In this document: positions 35,101 through 47,442 of the stretch, one piece after another | Position numbering within the stretch: the first letter of the stretch is position 1 | Layout of the letters: every line of letters begins with the position of its first letter | From: Platycnemis pennipes | Taxonomy: Eukaryota; Arthropoda; Insecta; Odonata; Platycnemididae | Reading direction: 5' to 3' | Assembly (NCBI GenBank): GCA_933228895.1 | Contig: OW121855.1 | Span: 41,182,698-41,246,697 of the forward strand | DNA: 64,000 bases | Program-made: the position numbers and the translations under genes | Notes under the pieces: model-generated | The model's database searches: none | Told to the model about the DNA's origin: nothing | The model's input: only the letters and a program-made list of their open reading frames with translations

Positions 35101-38100
35101 CATCGGACACGGACCTAAAGATTTAGGGTTTGCAGTTTTTTGTTCCTGATAATGCCTTGCAAATTCCTAATCTTTCCTAATATATCCCCCTCGCGGTGAT
35201 ATTCACCTTTGGTAGCTAAAGCATCAAACATTTTCTTGAGTCGATTTTGAAAAATCTTTCACACCCTTCCCCAAAATCTATTTGGAAAAAGTGTATGATT
35301 ATTTCTCTAACAGAGCAGCATTCATAAGATACAAAATCAGAACACTCTTTTTTAGTCCCTGATAAGGTACCAATTCACATCTGTTCGCGAGTGAAGTAAT
35401 TTTTATTTTCGAAGTGTTTCGTATTGAAGCATTCGCGTTTGCATTACTTTTATGACTTTCTAACTGAGATAATTCAAATACGTGATTTTGTAGATCCTAT
35501 TGTATATTTATCAACAAAACATCTTTAATCTTGTTTTAAAGGAATAGGATGGAATCAGGATCCACCAAAGATGAATAATTCAGTATTTAAGCGAAAACTT
35601 AGATCCCATGTTTGATAACAATCCAATAATGCAATGTATCAGTTCTGTGCTCGACAAAACGGTACCGCATCATTGTGTATTTTTGTGACAGAATGCTGCA
35701 TCCAAATTAAAGCTTTCGTCATTAACTTTTTGTAATTTCTACCGCAAGACTAGCCATTATAGCTGTTTTGTCAACATTTTAATTATAGTGTGGACACTGT
35801 CTATTAAAATAATCCAAATTTTCCACGGAATATTAACACTGTATTGGTTTCCTATATCCAGACTAATCACAGTCAATAGTGCTTTGCCATAAAGTTATTC
35901 AGTTGGTGAGGTTCAGACGATGGTACGTGCTAGGACAAACACATTACAGCTGACTCTCTAAAAAATTGCATTGAGTGATTATGGTCGTTATACTGCACAT
36001 AAAGTAATCAGTATGTGAAGGATTCTGATAAATAACTCGATGTTTAGTAATCAATCAGGTCACAGGTGAGCGGTATAGCTGAAGAGAAAGTGGAGACCTT
36101 TAACGGCTTGAAAATAAAAATAAATGAATTTAACTACCGTGAATCATTTTATTACGATGTGGCCATTTAAATCTGTAAATAATTTTTGTCAATTAGATAT
36201 GGTTATGCATTCATATTAGAAATGTAGATTTTGAACACTAATGGGTTTTGCTCTGTTTAGGAAAGTCACTACGCCAAGTAAAAGATGCAAATGAGATCCT
36301 GTAAATAAATTCAATTTTTTTCTTTTAGTCACTGCTAAACGGTATTCATAAATCTATCCAATGGCTTATAAGAAAATCAGTTAAAAGTGGAAGCAAGATG
36401 ATCACCTAATTATGGGATTTTTATCACCAATTGAGCTGTTGATTGAATTATTTTTTAATAATTTTTGATGCTTTCCTTCGTTTCACGAGTTTAACTGTAT
36501 CCTCTATTGGTCATAATGGTCATTGCACAAGTTTACCAACACAGTAAATTATTGGACAGCACTGGCTTTTCATATCAATGCCCTTCCAAGGTACTCACTT
36601 CTTAACCTGTATAACCCATTCATTCTTTGACACATTGATCCTAAATTCCTACCGCGTTCACACTTTCAATTATGGGTAAAATTGTATTTTCCTCTAACTC
36701 CTTTAACTTTTTTCCTTTTTGTTAGCTCAACTGTTGTAATATATTTTCTTTCTTAAAATAAATGACTTACACTCTTTTATATTCTCTGACAATTCTTTGA
36801 CCGTACTTTTAATTAGGTTGGCCTTTTTCTGATTTTGAAATATTTTCTTAGCATATGTTGCCCTCTCCATAATACTTCACTTGGAGTATCAATACTTATA
36901 GGCAAAGTAATTAATTTTTCCCTTTACAATTTCTTAAAATCTCTGTTTTCACCCTCTTTTTATTTTCTGCCATTAAAAGCATTCCTGTAATAATTCCATT
37001 TAACAATATTCGGATATACATATTTCAAAATTGTGGAGCATTTTAAACTCTAAATATATTTGTCGTTTTCCGGGAAGGTGACCTGAATTTTAAGCCATTT
37101 GCGCAATTTAGGAAATGGGGATAATTAGGTATGGGTAGGAATATTTCAAGGAACAGAGAAACATTGGCGGAAAACTCAGCGGGGGAGTAATGTACAAGAA
37201 CTGTTCTCTACAAGGCACTCAACTGGAGACCTGAATACCAATTAAAGATATCTGCCACTGTCGGGACTCGAAGCCGTGTCTTCGGGATAGAAGGCCATCA
37301 TGCCAACCAATTAAGGAAACATTAAAATATTTTATGCAGCATTCGAACTTTATTTAATCGTTAGCCAAGAAAATAATTTCTTTTTATCTTGTTGACTCCG
37401 GTACGTTCGAATAGCTGATATAGCGCTCTTGAGTTGTTCGTGAAGTTTGCTTTGTTTTTTTTTCTTTGATATACTGTTGCAAAAAAAATGTTGGTAATGA
37501 AGGTAGTTCACTCTTTGCGCCATGGTAAGGCATAAAAAAAATATCGAGGACTGCCACAACATAGTGTAAACTTTACACATGTTTTCTCTTGGGCTGGCGA
37601 CGAGGCATAAAGGGGAGAGGATGGAAGGAACTCAGCGACATTACGTCATGCGTATTGCGTTTCGAGAGCGTGAGAACTTTTCACGTAAACGCCGCGGTAG
37701 GATGCCTGGGGATGTTGAGTTCAATTTACAAGTCACTGCGCGAACGTTGCTGCGCTTGAAATCATTAAACTCCAGTTTGCTAAACGGCAGGCAAGGTATT
37801 ACTTACGGGGAAGAGAGAACGTTACAAATACTGCGACGTTGCCCCCACTGGTCCTAAATCAGGATGCAGACTCCCAGCATAGCGCTCTGCATCCTCCACG
37901 TATTTCCTCATTCATTGCATCTTAAACTCTCCCCTTTCCTTCTCATTTTCCACACACCCCTAATACTCCTTCCCTCACTACAGATCCGTAATTAATTCAG
38001 CCGTTTCCTCAGCTCTTCGAAATTCCTTCGGGGTCTCGGATGAACCGAGGGAGTCTCCAGAGTAAGGCACACAGGGTAAGTGGACGAGATTGAGTGGTAG

Positions 38101-39640
38101 GTTTGAGGAAAACCGGATTTGGAGGATATTCTTTGCAGGAGTGTAGTGAAAATGTTCAAAATATCCTCCAAAAAAGAGGCAAAGGGTCAAGAATATATCC
38201 ATCCGTTTCCTTGGGACCAAAGGCGAAGGCGGCCTTGAAATTTTATGCACGCCTATGATTTTTTATTCCAATGTGCGCAAGGCATCAAATAAATCGACTA
38301 GGAAAACCTGCGCCATAGCCATAAAATCCCTTTAACCAATTAACTGTACAGTATTAACTGTCCGTCGTAATAGTGAATCCATTATAGAGTCAGGTATTAT
38401 AATTTTAGCTAATAGAATAGCTCGCGTTACAGGGGACGAGAAAATTAGGGTGAATTTAGCGTAAAAAGATTTGATATTTTTTAATTTCAGGAAAATTTAA
38501 ATTAAATCAAATTTTAAATGCATATTAGGGTTGTAGTAGTCATCAAATTTTAAAGAGAAAAATTCGCTGTCGAAGCATTAAATATAACATTTTCCAATCT
38601 CTTTATAGTTCACTCCCTGATTTCGTATTATCCCACTAAAATGAATACGACTCAAAATTGAACTGCTGGTTTTGCAAACAACGTTCGTAACGGATAAATA
38701 AGTTGAGTTATGAAGTTTCTTCCTTTCGTGTTACATTCCATTTTACCTTGTCTTGAACTTAATTGCATTTTGTACCTATATACAATATAAAGCACGAAAT
38801 ATAACTTTTTACAGCGTGGGCTACGTCCAAATACACGATTAGCGTTATTGTGAAACTTAGTTATGGAAAATTCTGCGTTTTTTATTCTAGTGAGTCATCA
38901 AAATTATTCCAAAAATTTAGTTATTGTTTTTTTTATTTCGAGGCAATTCATACCAGTTGCCTCCAACGTTTCCAGCCCTTTTACTTTTTAGCATGCCCCG
39001 TATGAATTCTTAAAATATCCATTATCTTAAGTGTTTTCAACTTTTTAAGTTCATTAAAGTTCTTACTCAAGCAAATTGGGGAGGTAACAACGAGGGTCTT
39101 GCAAAAAATTATAGCTGTTTCGAATTAGGACTAGACCAAATCCTAGGGAGTTAAGTGTATCCATAATTAAAAACCACGCAAAGCTTCGCGCTTGCCTATG
39201 GCTCGAGGTACGTGCTCAAAGGGAGACATTGAAAGCATAGTTGAGTTCCCTTCACGTGTTGCCACAACTGAAGAAATCATGTTGATTAGAAAGCTTGTAC
39301 CTCTGGAATTAAGAGCTCATTCAAGCACTTTTGAATGTACGAACACACGCATCCATTTAAGAATTGGATGTTAGCTACCAAGCATGGAAAATTTTGCATG
39401 CCCAAGTCATGGATGGGAGGAAACCATGTCCTCGTCCTCCCTTAATTATAAAACTTCCGCGAGTCATTAGCCTAAAACAAATTACTCCCGACAATGCAAG
39501 CCTATTAATTGATCGCTAATGGAGATTGAGCGTGATGATGTTTCCCAAAATTTGATAAAAGTACTGGAAAAATGGAATTATAAGTTGCAGTTTAATAGCT
39601 CAGCGCACTATAATCACCGTCGAATTAACATCGTAATTAA
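35100..39640. other. Intergenic AT-rich DNA
   Basis: No gene recognised. A slightly GC-richer stretch at 37.58-38.25 kb has short ORFs on both strands without motifs. One tRNA-derived fragment is listed separately. Confidence 0.55.
37255..37320 (-). mobile_element. tRNA-derived SINE-like head
   Basis: On the minus strand ATTGGTTGGCATGATGGCC (A-box region, 37311-37297) is followed after normal tRNA spacing by GCTTCGAGTCC (37273-37263, B box with one mismatch). The flanks do not form an acceptor stem. Confidence 0.45.
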
Positions 39641-40530
39641 TCCACCCTTGCGTAAAACCCTCTCTCATTTTCTCCCTCTCTCTGTCTCCTTCCATTCCCA
39701 GCCCTACCTCTTCCATCTCTTACCTCTCCCTCATCTCCCTTCTTTCTCCTCTCCTTCGAGTCTCTCTGCCCCACTTCACCCACTTTCGTCTCATTCTCGG
39801 CAGAACTTTTACTCCCAATCTCGCGCACGCAACCTTCACCGCGCACATACCCTGCTCCACCCAGTCCTTATCCTACAACCGCTTCTCAACCTCTCTTGCG
39901 ACAATCTTCAAGGCCTTCCCCCTCTTCTCCAGATACACCCATTGCCCATCCCCTCCCACAACCCCCTTGTTCCTGCTCCCTACCCCAAAACCTCCCTCCA
40001 TCCAACCCCCATTGCCAAATAATTGCCCTAAATTTAATCCCAGGATTATACCCCGCACGGGAGGGTGTCTCTTTCCCCCTCCACCTCCGCTCTCGCAATT
40101 CTCGAACCAAGTCCCTCCCTCCTCCCCGCCTCTCATTCTGCCACATAACCAAGTTCCTCGTGCTCATTACAACAGCTCCCTTCTCTCGCTGCCATTACAC
40201 CTCTCCCCTACCCCCTACAGAACACCCTTTTCCCCCATCCAGTCATACCCTCCTCCCGTCTTCGCCCCGTTTTAATTTCCTCCCGTCTAGCCCTCAGCCT
40301 CATCCCGAGCGTTCCGTCCCTCCCTTCGGACGAGCTGGGCTCCACAAGTTCCGTGGCCAATTGTCTCCCTCCAATCTCTCTAGCCGCCTGCCCACATCAC
40401 GCATCTGCCCTTCCTCGAACTCTTCCTCAAATTCACGTCATCCCGACCTGTCTATCCTCTCCCTCCTCAATCAACTGCATCGGCGTCTTTCCAGAACTGA
40501 TCCAGGACTGGATAGATTTGATTTCTCACC
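39640..40530. other. Long polypyrimidine island (about 0.9 kb)
   Basis: The plus strand is overwhelmingly C/T across nearly 900 bp, with scattered CACGTC, CCGC and CGCG. It opens long Pro/Ser/Leu frames (39519-40022, 39896-40585) and Arg/Gly frames on the other strand. No signal peptide, domain or splice logic supports a protein. Confidence 0.45.
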
Positions 40531-41514
40531 TGCTGACATATCCTTTACAAGAGTCGAAAGCCATCTCCAAACTAATCAGAATTAGTCGGCCCATTAATGC
40601 TTAGATTAGTTCTAGATTGTTTCAATGTACTGCTCTGGATGGAAATATAGAGATTTATTTTGGTATTCAGACCTCTTGGCGTATTTCAGAAAAAATTCTC
40701 TTTTCGTTTTGGAGGTATCACTCGTCCATGTCGTTATCACCATCGATAAACTAACTATTTTTTTCTATCCATTTTATTTTCCGCAGCGTACTCCAAACAG
40801 CCTGACATACAAGTTTAAAAAGATGCTGTATTTTAGACATTCTCTATTTCGTAAATATATTGGCTTAAAGGTGAAACCTTGAATATAACTGATTTTTACT
40901 TCCATTACCGACTTTTTTTAATGGGTGATTTTTGTCTTGAAGCATAAACTATGTTCATGAAAGCTACCTATTGAGTACAGTTAAAAAACGAGTGTGATTA
41001 TGGTGCTGTATAGAAGCTGTAATAGATTGGTATTTTATTTTCGCTAATCAGTTGAGTGAGATTTCATTTTGCAGGCAATTTATATTGTGCGTAAACATTG
41101 CCTCTGCTCTCCTATGGCACATATACTCATTCTGTGTGGAATACAAGCACGAAGATTTAAGCGCGTCTCCTTAAATTTATGCTGACAAATTTTACAACAA
41201 AAATGTCATTGCTTAACCAAGAGAGTACAATCACGCAGTAGTTTTACTGCCATTTTCATGAGACTCTGAGTCATCCTTATACACAAGATAATTATTTTTT
41301 ACTTGTCAGAGAAAAAGAATCACTATCATTAGAGTAATTTTTAACAGCTCAATGCCATAAATCAGGTGGAACAATTTTGTAGATTAAGTCACGATATATT
41401 CCAAAACTGAGATAAGTTGTGAGAATTCGTGTAAAATGCTGTACTTTTGTTTGTCTGCACACTCCTTTCTTTGTGTATTGAGACTTTTAGATACTTGTGT
41501 GATGTCTAGAGTGC

Positions 41515-41670
41515 TACCTTCCTTAAGGTCCGATTGCGAATCCCTCTGGTGGGGAAGATTATTCATCGGCATTCCGGTCCCCACTTGAGTAGTGTGTGGA
41601 AAGTACTTAAGTTCAGCTCTCTGCCCTTCGGTTTGGACGTTAAACGCTGTATTCCTAGGCGCCGTTCGTT
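41515..41670 (+). repeat. Possible SINE body fragment (GGACGTTAAACG core)
   Basis: CTGCCCTTCGGTTTGGACGT followed by TAAACGCTGTATTCC resembles a core shared by some arthropod SINE families (TTCGG-x-GGACGTTAAgC-x-GGTCCC). Upstream, GGTCCCCACTTGAGTAG may belong to the same element. Assignment rests on memory of the core alone. Confidence 0.25.
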
Positions 41671-43641
41671 ATGAAAAGTCTAATGAGTCTAATTATAATA
41701 CTGGGCTTCGTCCCATCCTTCCTCCGTTCCCTGAAAAATCTTACCTGTACTCAATCACCCACTAATATTAATAGTGCAAATATACTTAGATACGGATAGG
41801 ATTCCCTAAATTACTACTAGGAGTTATAATAACCTCTGATATAATTGAAATCGATAGTAAACATTCAGTTTGATGCTGGATTTTTCTGTAAATAATTCTG
41901 TTTGTTTATGCGAAATATGATCCCAGCATTGAAAGTAATTTTTAGCACTGGACTCCGAGAGCTAAAATCTTTCCGAAAATTCCCTCGTTCTAGAGGCTTT
42001 CATTGATATGTTAGAGAAATAACTAAAATATTTAGAACGATTTGAATAATTATCTACACATGTGAACATTATAAATAAAATTTCTTTTAATTGCCTTATT
42101 TTGCTACCTTAAAAAATGTTATTTTAGAACTCATAAGACATATAATAATGTTAGAAATATTTATTAAGCACGAACTTCATCACAGATTACTCCTTTTATC
42201 TCAATTTTTTTCTTGAATTTCGTCATAGGTTCCATACCTATTACAAGATATTCCTTTAGTATCGACTGAGGTATTGTATAAATTCTACTCTCCATCTTCA
42301 GGCACTTGCAGTTCAGAGTGTATAATTATGCCCCTGAGCAAGCATCTATGGCATTCGTTTATTTCAGATGCTCTATACATTTATCGAAATAGTCCTTCGC
42401 CCACTTCCATAGAGAAAGTAAACCTTCCCCCATTGCTTTCGCCAAGCATTCGCGGCCTTAGATACCTCCGTCAAATTTTGCCTCCTTCCCCTCTTACTCC
42501 AAATTCCATGGTATGAATCCTCTTCCATCAAAATTTCCCGAGTTCCCCACTTCAGTTTCTCGAGTATTTACATTCTCCAATATAGCCCACCAGACAAAGT
42601 GCTTCATCAACTCTGGTATGCGCCCCTTCTGGCGCCGGGGCGGTAATTTGTGTAACCGTTAAAGGGTTTCAGGGATCGCGCATCGCGTTTCGCGATACCT
42701 CTCGGGCGAGAAGAGGCCTGAGCACTTGACGCAGTTTTAGTGCCTTCCGACTGATAAAGATGGAATTTCAGTTTACATTTATAACTACCATTCCACTCTT
42801 GAGAGCATGTATGTGATCGATCTGCAGCACACAGTAATGTCGGTTCAAAAGCCAGCATTCATGTGAGCGTTACACTCGAAAATTAGAATTCGATGGCTGC
42901 CCAAGGATTAATTTAGCTAATTTAATACCTACTATTTCCGAGACCGCAGGCATTTTCTGAAACTTTATGTGCTTCAGATTTACCTTTAGGCAAGTATAAA
43001 TTATCATGCTTTTAGAACTCATTAGACATAAAAAAATGCTGAAATACCCTTTGTACCATCTAAAGGGATTATTTATGATACTATATTTATTGGATAGCCT
43101 TTCTTGGCTTCAAAAGCTAATGTTCTCAGCTAAACTATTTTCTTGCTAAAAGCTGATCATTTCGAAGTAACTATTAGATGAGGCTTGAATAGCATTTTAA
43201 GCATCCAAAGAACATTTCTGAAATCATTATAATTTATTCACGTAGTAATTTTTCATAGGCATGTATACAAATGATGCTTTCAGGTGCTATAGCATCCCAT
43301 GAATAAATTTATTTGTAAAATGATAATTATGGATCAGTTTGAAACAGCCATGCTGGGCACCGCCGTCTGCATTTCTGGAAACCATATTTCACAAATGAAT
43401 TCCAAAATATTTACACGTTTAGTATATTTCTTCCTCCCCTTCTCCTCACATTATATTTATTATTTCCCTTCATTCTTCCCATTGCTTTCCTTTCAGGCAG
43501 GTTCTCATAAATGTCATAGCCATTCTCTTTTGCTGATATTTCCTCGTTTTTTCGTATTTTTATGCACAATCGCGCTTTGTCCTTCCCTCGAATCTTATAT
43601 TCAAACCGTTTAATCTTCGATCCAACATTTTTACAAATAAT

Positions 43642-43690
43642 GCAGGTATTGTCATATTTTATTTTGAAAATAAAATATCGCAATACCTAC
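43642..43690. repeat. Long AT-rich palindrome, single-base centre
   Basis: Arms AGGTATTG-TC-ATATTTTATTTT and its reverse complement with two adjacent mismatches surround one G (43666). About 23 bp per arm. Confidence 0.92.
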
Positions 43691-45399
43691 ATGCAATGTT
43701 ATTTTCCAAGTTAATTAAATCACTAAAAGTTTTTTTTAAACGCACTCATCTTTTATTTCAAATTGAAGTGTAGGTATTAGTTTTTATGCATTCATTATTT
43801 CACTTTTTATTAAACCTGTTTTAAATCTCTTTTGGTAAAAATACTGCCAAACAAATGCAATCCAAGCCAAAATTCTTCTACACCATATTTTATTCAGGAA
43901 TGTTTCTCGCTATTAGATTTAACTTCGTATTTCAAATTTTTTTCACAACTCGCAGTGAAGAATGTAGGTTTGTTACACCTTAAATTATTGCATAAAATTT
44001 TTTAAAGGATGGCTAATTAAGTCCGCATGCCAAAACACCGGGGAGTGAAGATACTGGTGAATTTATTACACTTGTTCCTGGATAATACAATGCAACATTT
44101 TGAATAGGTTGTCTTGAAAAAACATGATATCATGTCCGTGATCGCCATGTGCACCGCATAGAGTAAATCATTAATTTATCTTCCTTATTATACCTTGATA
44201 AAATTAATATTTATTTTACTAACAAAAATTTCTATAATTCAACATGAACTTTAATGTTTTGTTGAATAACTAAAGTGGTGATCGATCAGGAACGAAGGCC
44301 GTTTTCCAAATTGCCCCTATCGTAGGCTTCACTTGACTTTGTCAATGTTTAACCTGCTCTTTATGTACTGAAGGTTATTATTGTGGAAGCTAAGTATTTA
44401 TTTTGCTGTTCTCGGTATTCCATACGTCAGTAGCATACTTTATTTCACTTTGCCCTGTTCATTGCCATCCTTAAATTCTCTCACAACTCCGTAAATTGCT
44501 CTCATAAGTTAATAGAGAAAGTGTGGAAACAGTCCCTTTCATGGTATCAAGTACGAACGGGGTAAAACACCCAATTTCCCCTAGGCCACGTAAATATGAT
44601 TGGACGAAACCAGCGTTGTGGTGCTTCGATCCTTCACCTATCACCAACGTGAAACTGTCCACATTTCCTGAGTGCCCGAATGACATCCATTAACAACGGA
44701 AAATGAGAGGACCAAATGTCACCGTTCTGATGCCTGGAAGCAGCAAAGCTAATGGATCACCCAATTAACCTAGATACTTCAACCTCCCAACGCAGCCAAT
44801 TGTTCCTCTCAAAATATCCGGTTTCGTGCACAGCGTACAAGTTGGAGATCGTGAATTCTCAGCCCCGTATTTGTCATTGGCCTGATAGGGCTCTTCACAT
44901 ATATTAAACTATATTGGGATGTTGTCTCATACCCTCAATCATCTGAACAACACTAGAGAACTAGACCTAAAGGCTAGGTCTTCTCCCCACAATGCACCAT
45001 GTCCTCTCCGAGTCGCACTTCTTGAATGACATTGGAACTACGCGAATGCATCAAACTCACGTCGCATGCTATCGTCTACATCATAGCCTAAAAATAACTA
45101 CGAGCCTTCCATAGCTAGGTGTTAAACCACAATTAATTTCCGTTGGAAATTTGAAGTAGCGTCAAAATTTTGGCCCAAAACAAAAAAATAAAACAATCAA
45201 TACTGTAGCTGTAGCCACAATATCGCTCAAAAATCGGAAATTCAATAAAATTCTCAAATATTACCGGAGTGACTTTGATCAAAAATTGATTGCATTTCCT
45301 TTTTTAAAATTTACGTGGCTCATAAATGGGATATGAAGTTGATCTGTTTACATATCACAGGCATAGTTCAAATTCGGCAGCAAAAAAAGGCTTCCTGGA

Positions 45400-45465
45400 G
45401 GGAGAATGAAACCTCGGACCTTTTGCTCGCCCTTGCCAAAGAGTAGACGACCACGTTACGTAAAA
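45400..45465 (-). mobile_element. tRNA-derived SINE-like head (weak)
   Basis: On the minus strand TAACGTGGTCGTCTAC resembles an A box and AGGTTTCATTCT (45414-45403) a decayed B box at tRNA-like spacing. It sits immediately before the nested hAT pair. Confidence 0.3.
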
Positions 45466-45627
45466 GGCATTTTCAAGGAGGATAGATAAATAGGAGCAGG
45501 CCCGGCTTAGAGCCCGGGCGACCGGGTGACTTAGGGCTGGCCGGTGCAGGAAATACTGGACCGGTTTTAGGTTCTGAAAAAAACAGTTCGCGACGGCGCG
45601 GGCGGTGCACTGGTTCCATAGATCGAA

Positions 45628-45803
45628 CCGCTGTTTTCTATTGTACCGGTGTTTTCTCCTGAACCTGTGTTTTCTCCTGAACTGGTGTTTTCTACAGAAC
45701 CAGTGTTTTCTAGTGAACCGGTGTTTTATACTGAACCGGTGTTTTCTGACAAAACGGTGTTTTATACTGAACCGTTTTTTTGTGGACCGTTTTTTCTACT
45801 GAA
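45628..45803 (+). repeat. 18-bp minisatellite in the inner hAT left arm
   Basis: About eight 18-bp units of the type CCGGTGTTTTCTCCTGAA, followed by two shortened units. Substitutions cluster in the variable CTCCT part while GTGTTTTC is nearly constant. Because 18 bp is a multiple of three, all frames read as 6-residue repeats (for example CFLLNR), which is not evidence of coding. Subterminal repeats are where hAT transposases bind, so a functional relic is possible. Confidence 0.85.
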
Positions 45804-47059
45804 CTTTTTTTGGCATCCAAATTTTTTTTTACTGAAATGTTTATTTTCGTGTTTTTAAGACGTGTTTTGTCCTTAAAGAAGACACTCTTTGATAACGCGG
45901 GTACGCTTTCCTAAACTGAACTGTAGAAAGTGAGAATGTTTGCGTGAGCCATTGGTTTTTATGCGAGGCCTGAGCGTACATATAAATAGCCTTTTGTAAT
46001 TGTAACGGCGATGAAATTCGCATTATTGTTAAAGGAAGATATTGCAAAATTTCCTCAGATTTGCTTAGCACGATGCGTTTCGTCGTTAAATCAGCATTAT
46101 CAAGTGCCTTGATCAGTATTGATGATAATGCTGTTGCAACAACAAAACGCCTCATACTAAGTTTCTAACTCATGCCTGGTGGATGAAAAGTTCTCTAGAG
46201 CCAGAGCGACTAGTGTCAGCATACGGACGAAATCTCTCCAATTAAGATCTGATTTAAGTGCTTCCAGGGAGTTAATATGTGTGGAGAGGCTGATTGCTTT
46301 CGTCTTGGCTCACAGTTATCTGACTTTCTTAGTCAACATTTCCTTTATCTTTCATCTTGGCAACGATTATGGGGCGAGGGTCTGACTATGACGCCTTATT
46401 TGAAACATATTTAAAAATTGGTAGCCCGCAAACCACCCGAACATTTCTAGCGACATAGGGTGTCACATCAAATTTTGCCTTAGGTAACCATATTTTCCTT
46501 AAAATTACTATTATTTAAAATAGTATTAATTTAAAAATATCTCAACCATCCTATGGCATAAAATAAGTCTTGGAAAGAACTTACAATACTGAGCATTAAT
46601 AATCAACGTCAAAATGTTCAAATTACGTTTTCATTAGGTGCATCTTATGTATGTACCATAATTCCCATCCATTCATGCATTACGAACACGAATTTTGAGG
46701 CTGCAGAAAGAAGTTGCATTATCCTCTCACTTCTTGCGTGTGGCAGGGGTAGATAGGAACTAGAAACATTTCCCATTCCTGACGAAGTCTCCCGAAACCT
46801 ACAGCATTGGTTTAATACAAATTACTACTGCACTAACCTGAGGATTATGAACTCGTTCTTATTCGTTGTTCCCGTCGAAAAAACAAAATAACATGAACAA
46901 ACGCAACATCCTGCTGACATACGTACGTGACAATGCTTTACGTGGGTGAGTGCTCGCTCTTCACTCTAGCAGCTGATTATTTGTGTGACGACAGTCAGGC
47001 GGACAACTTATAGCACTGGAATATTCACAGGTGTGATGCCGAGTAGCGTACGATCATTG

Positions 47060-47255
47060 GTGTTTCAGAACCTCTTCCCCCGTGCACAGATTCAGAACCT
47101 ATGCCCATGTTCCCCGGCTTATGACCGCTTCCCCGGTGCACCAGTTCAGAACCGATTCCCTACCAATTCCCCGGTGCACCGGTTTTTTTTCCTATATCTG
47201 AACCGGTCTGCCAGTTCTGTAAAAAACCGAACCGCTGAACCGGAGCACCGGAAAA
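47060..47255 (+). repeat. Degenerate CACCGG/TTCAGAACC repeats in the inner hAT right arm
   Basis: Several imperfect copies of a unit built from TTCAGAACC, a short spacer and TTCCCCGGTGCACC occur between about 47065 and 47190, followed by ACCGGTCTGCCAGTTCTG and AACCGCTGAACCGGAGCACC. These are inverted in sense relative to the left-arm GGTGTTTTC repeats and make the element's two ends quasi-symmetric. Confidence 0.6.
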
Positions 47256-47442
47256 CCGCCCAGCCCTAGGGTGGCTCCTGGGGCGCCACGAAGGAATGGG
47301 CGCCGTGGGAATGGAAAAGGCGTTTATATTTGGGGACTGACAACGTATTTTATGTCCAACAAGCTAATTTACGACTTTGTAAATTACCTAATTTTTACTA
47401 CTACGTTCGCCCAGTTAAACATTTTGTCTTGAGCCGGCCCTA

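Larger units (their letters stand above)
40530..45400. other. Intergenic AT-rich DNA
   Basis: No gene recognised. 42.6-42.75 kb is a small GC-rich patch containing GATCGCGCATCGCGTTTCGC and GGCGCCGGGGCGG, function unknown. Confidence 0.5.
45532..47268. mobile_element. Non-autonomous hAT-like transposon (inner element)
   Basis: The ends are inverted repeats: the left starts TAGGGCTGGCCGGTG, the right reverse-complemented starts TAGGGCTGGGCGGTT. The 8 bp outside are GGGTGACT (45524-45531) and GGGTGGCT (47269-47276), a 7/8 match to an 8-bp target duplication, which is diagnostic of the hAT superfamily. TAGGGCTGGGC-type ends are known for hAT elements. Both subterminal regions carry short repeats built on GAACCGGTG/CACCGGTTC. 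The interior has no recognisable transposase; the longest ORF (45841-46155, minus, 104 aa) is unrecognised. Confidence 0.8.
45497..47442. mobile_element. Older short element interrupted by the inner hAT
   Basis: Outside the inner element the flanks join into one unit. The left end starts CAGGCCCGGCTTAGAG; the right end, reverse-complemented, starts TAGGGCCGGCTCAAGAC. The GGGCGCC-rich block at 47277-47310 (GGGGCGCCACGAAGGAATGG) resembles short hAT-like elements with CAGGGCCGGC ends common in arthropods. Without the insertion it would be about 200 bp. Its own target duplication is not clear (aataggag versus acatggag, 5/8), so family assignment is inference. Confidence 0.55.

Noticed and set aside
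39519..40585. Pro/Ser/Leu-rich ORFs of 167 and 229 codons
   Set aside because: They follow from a 0.9-kb polypyrimidine tract; multiple frames are open at once and no domain or signal peptide is present.
45841..46155. 104-codon minus-strand ORF inside the inner hAT-like element, considered as transposase
   Set aside because: No hAT dimerisation or catalytic motif recognised; the element looks non-autonomous.
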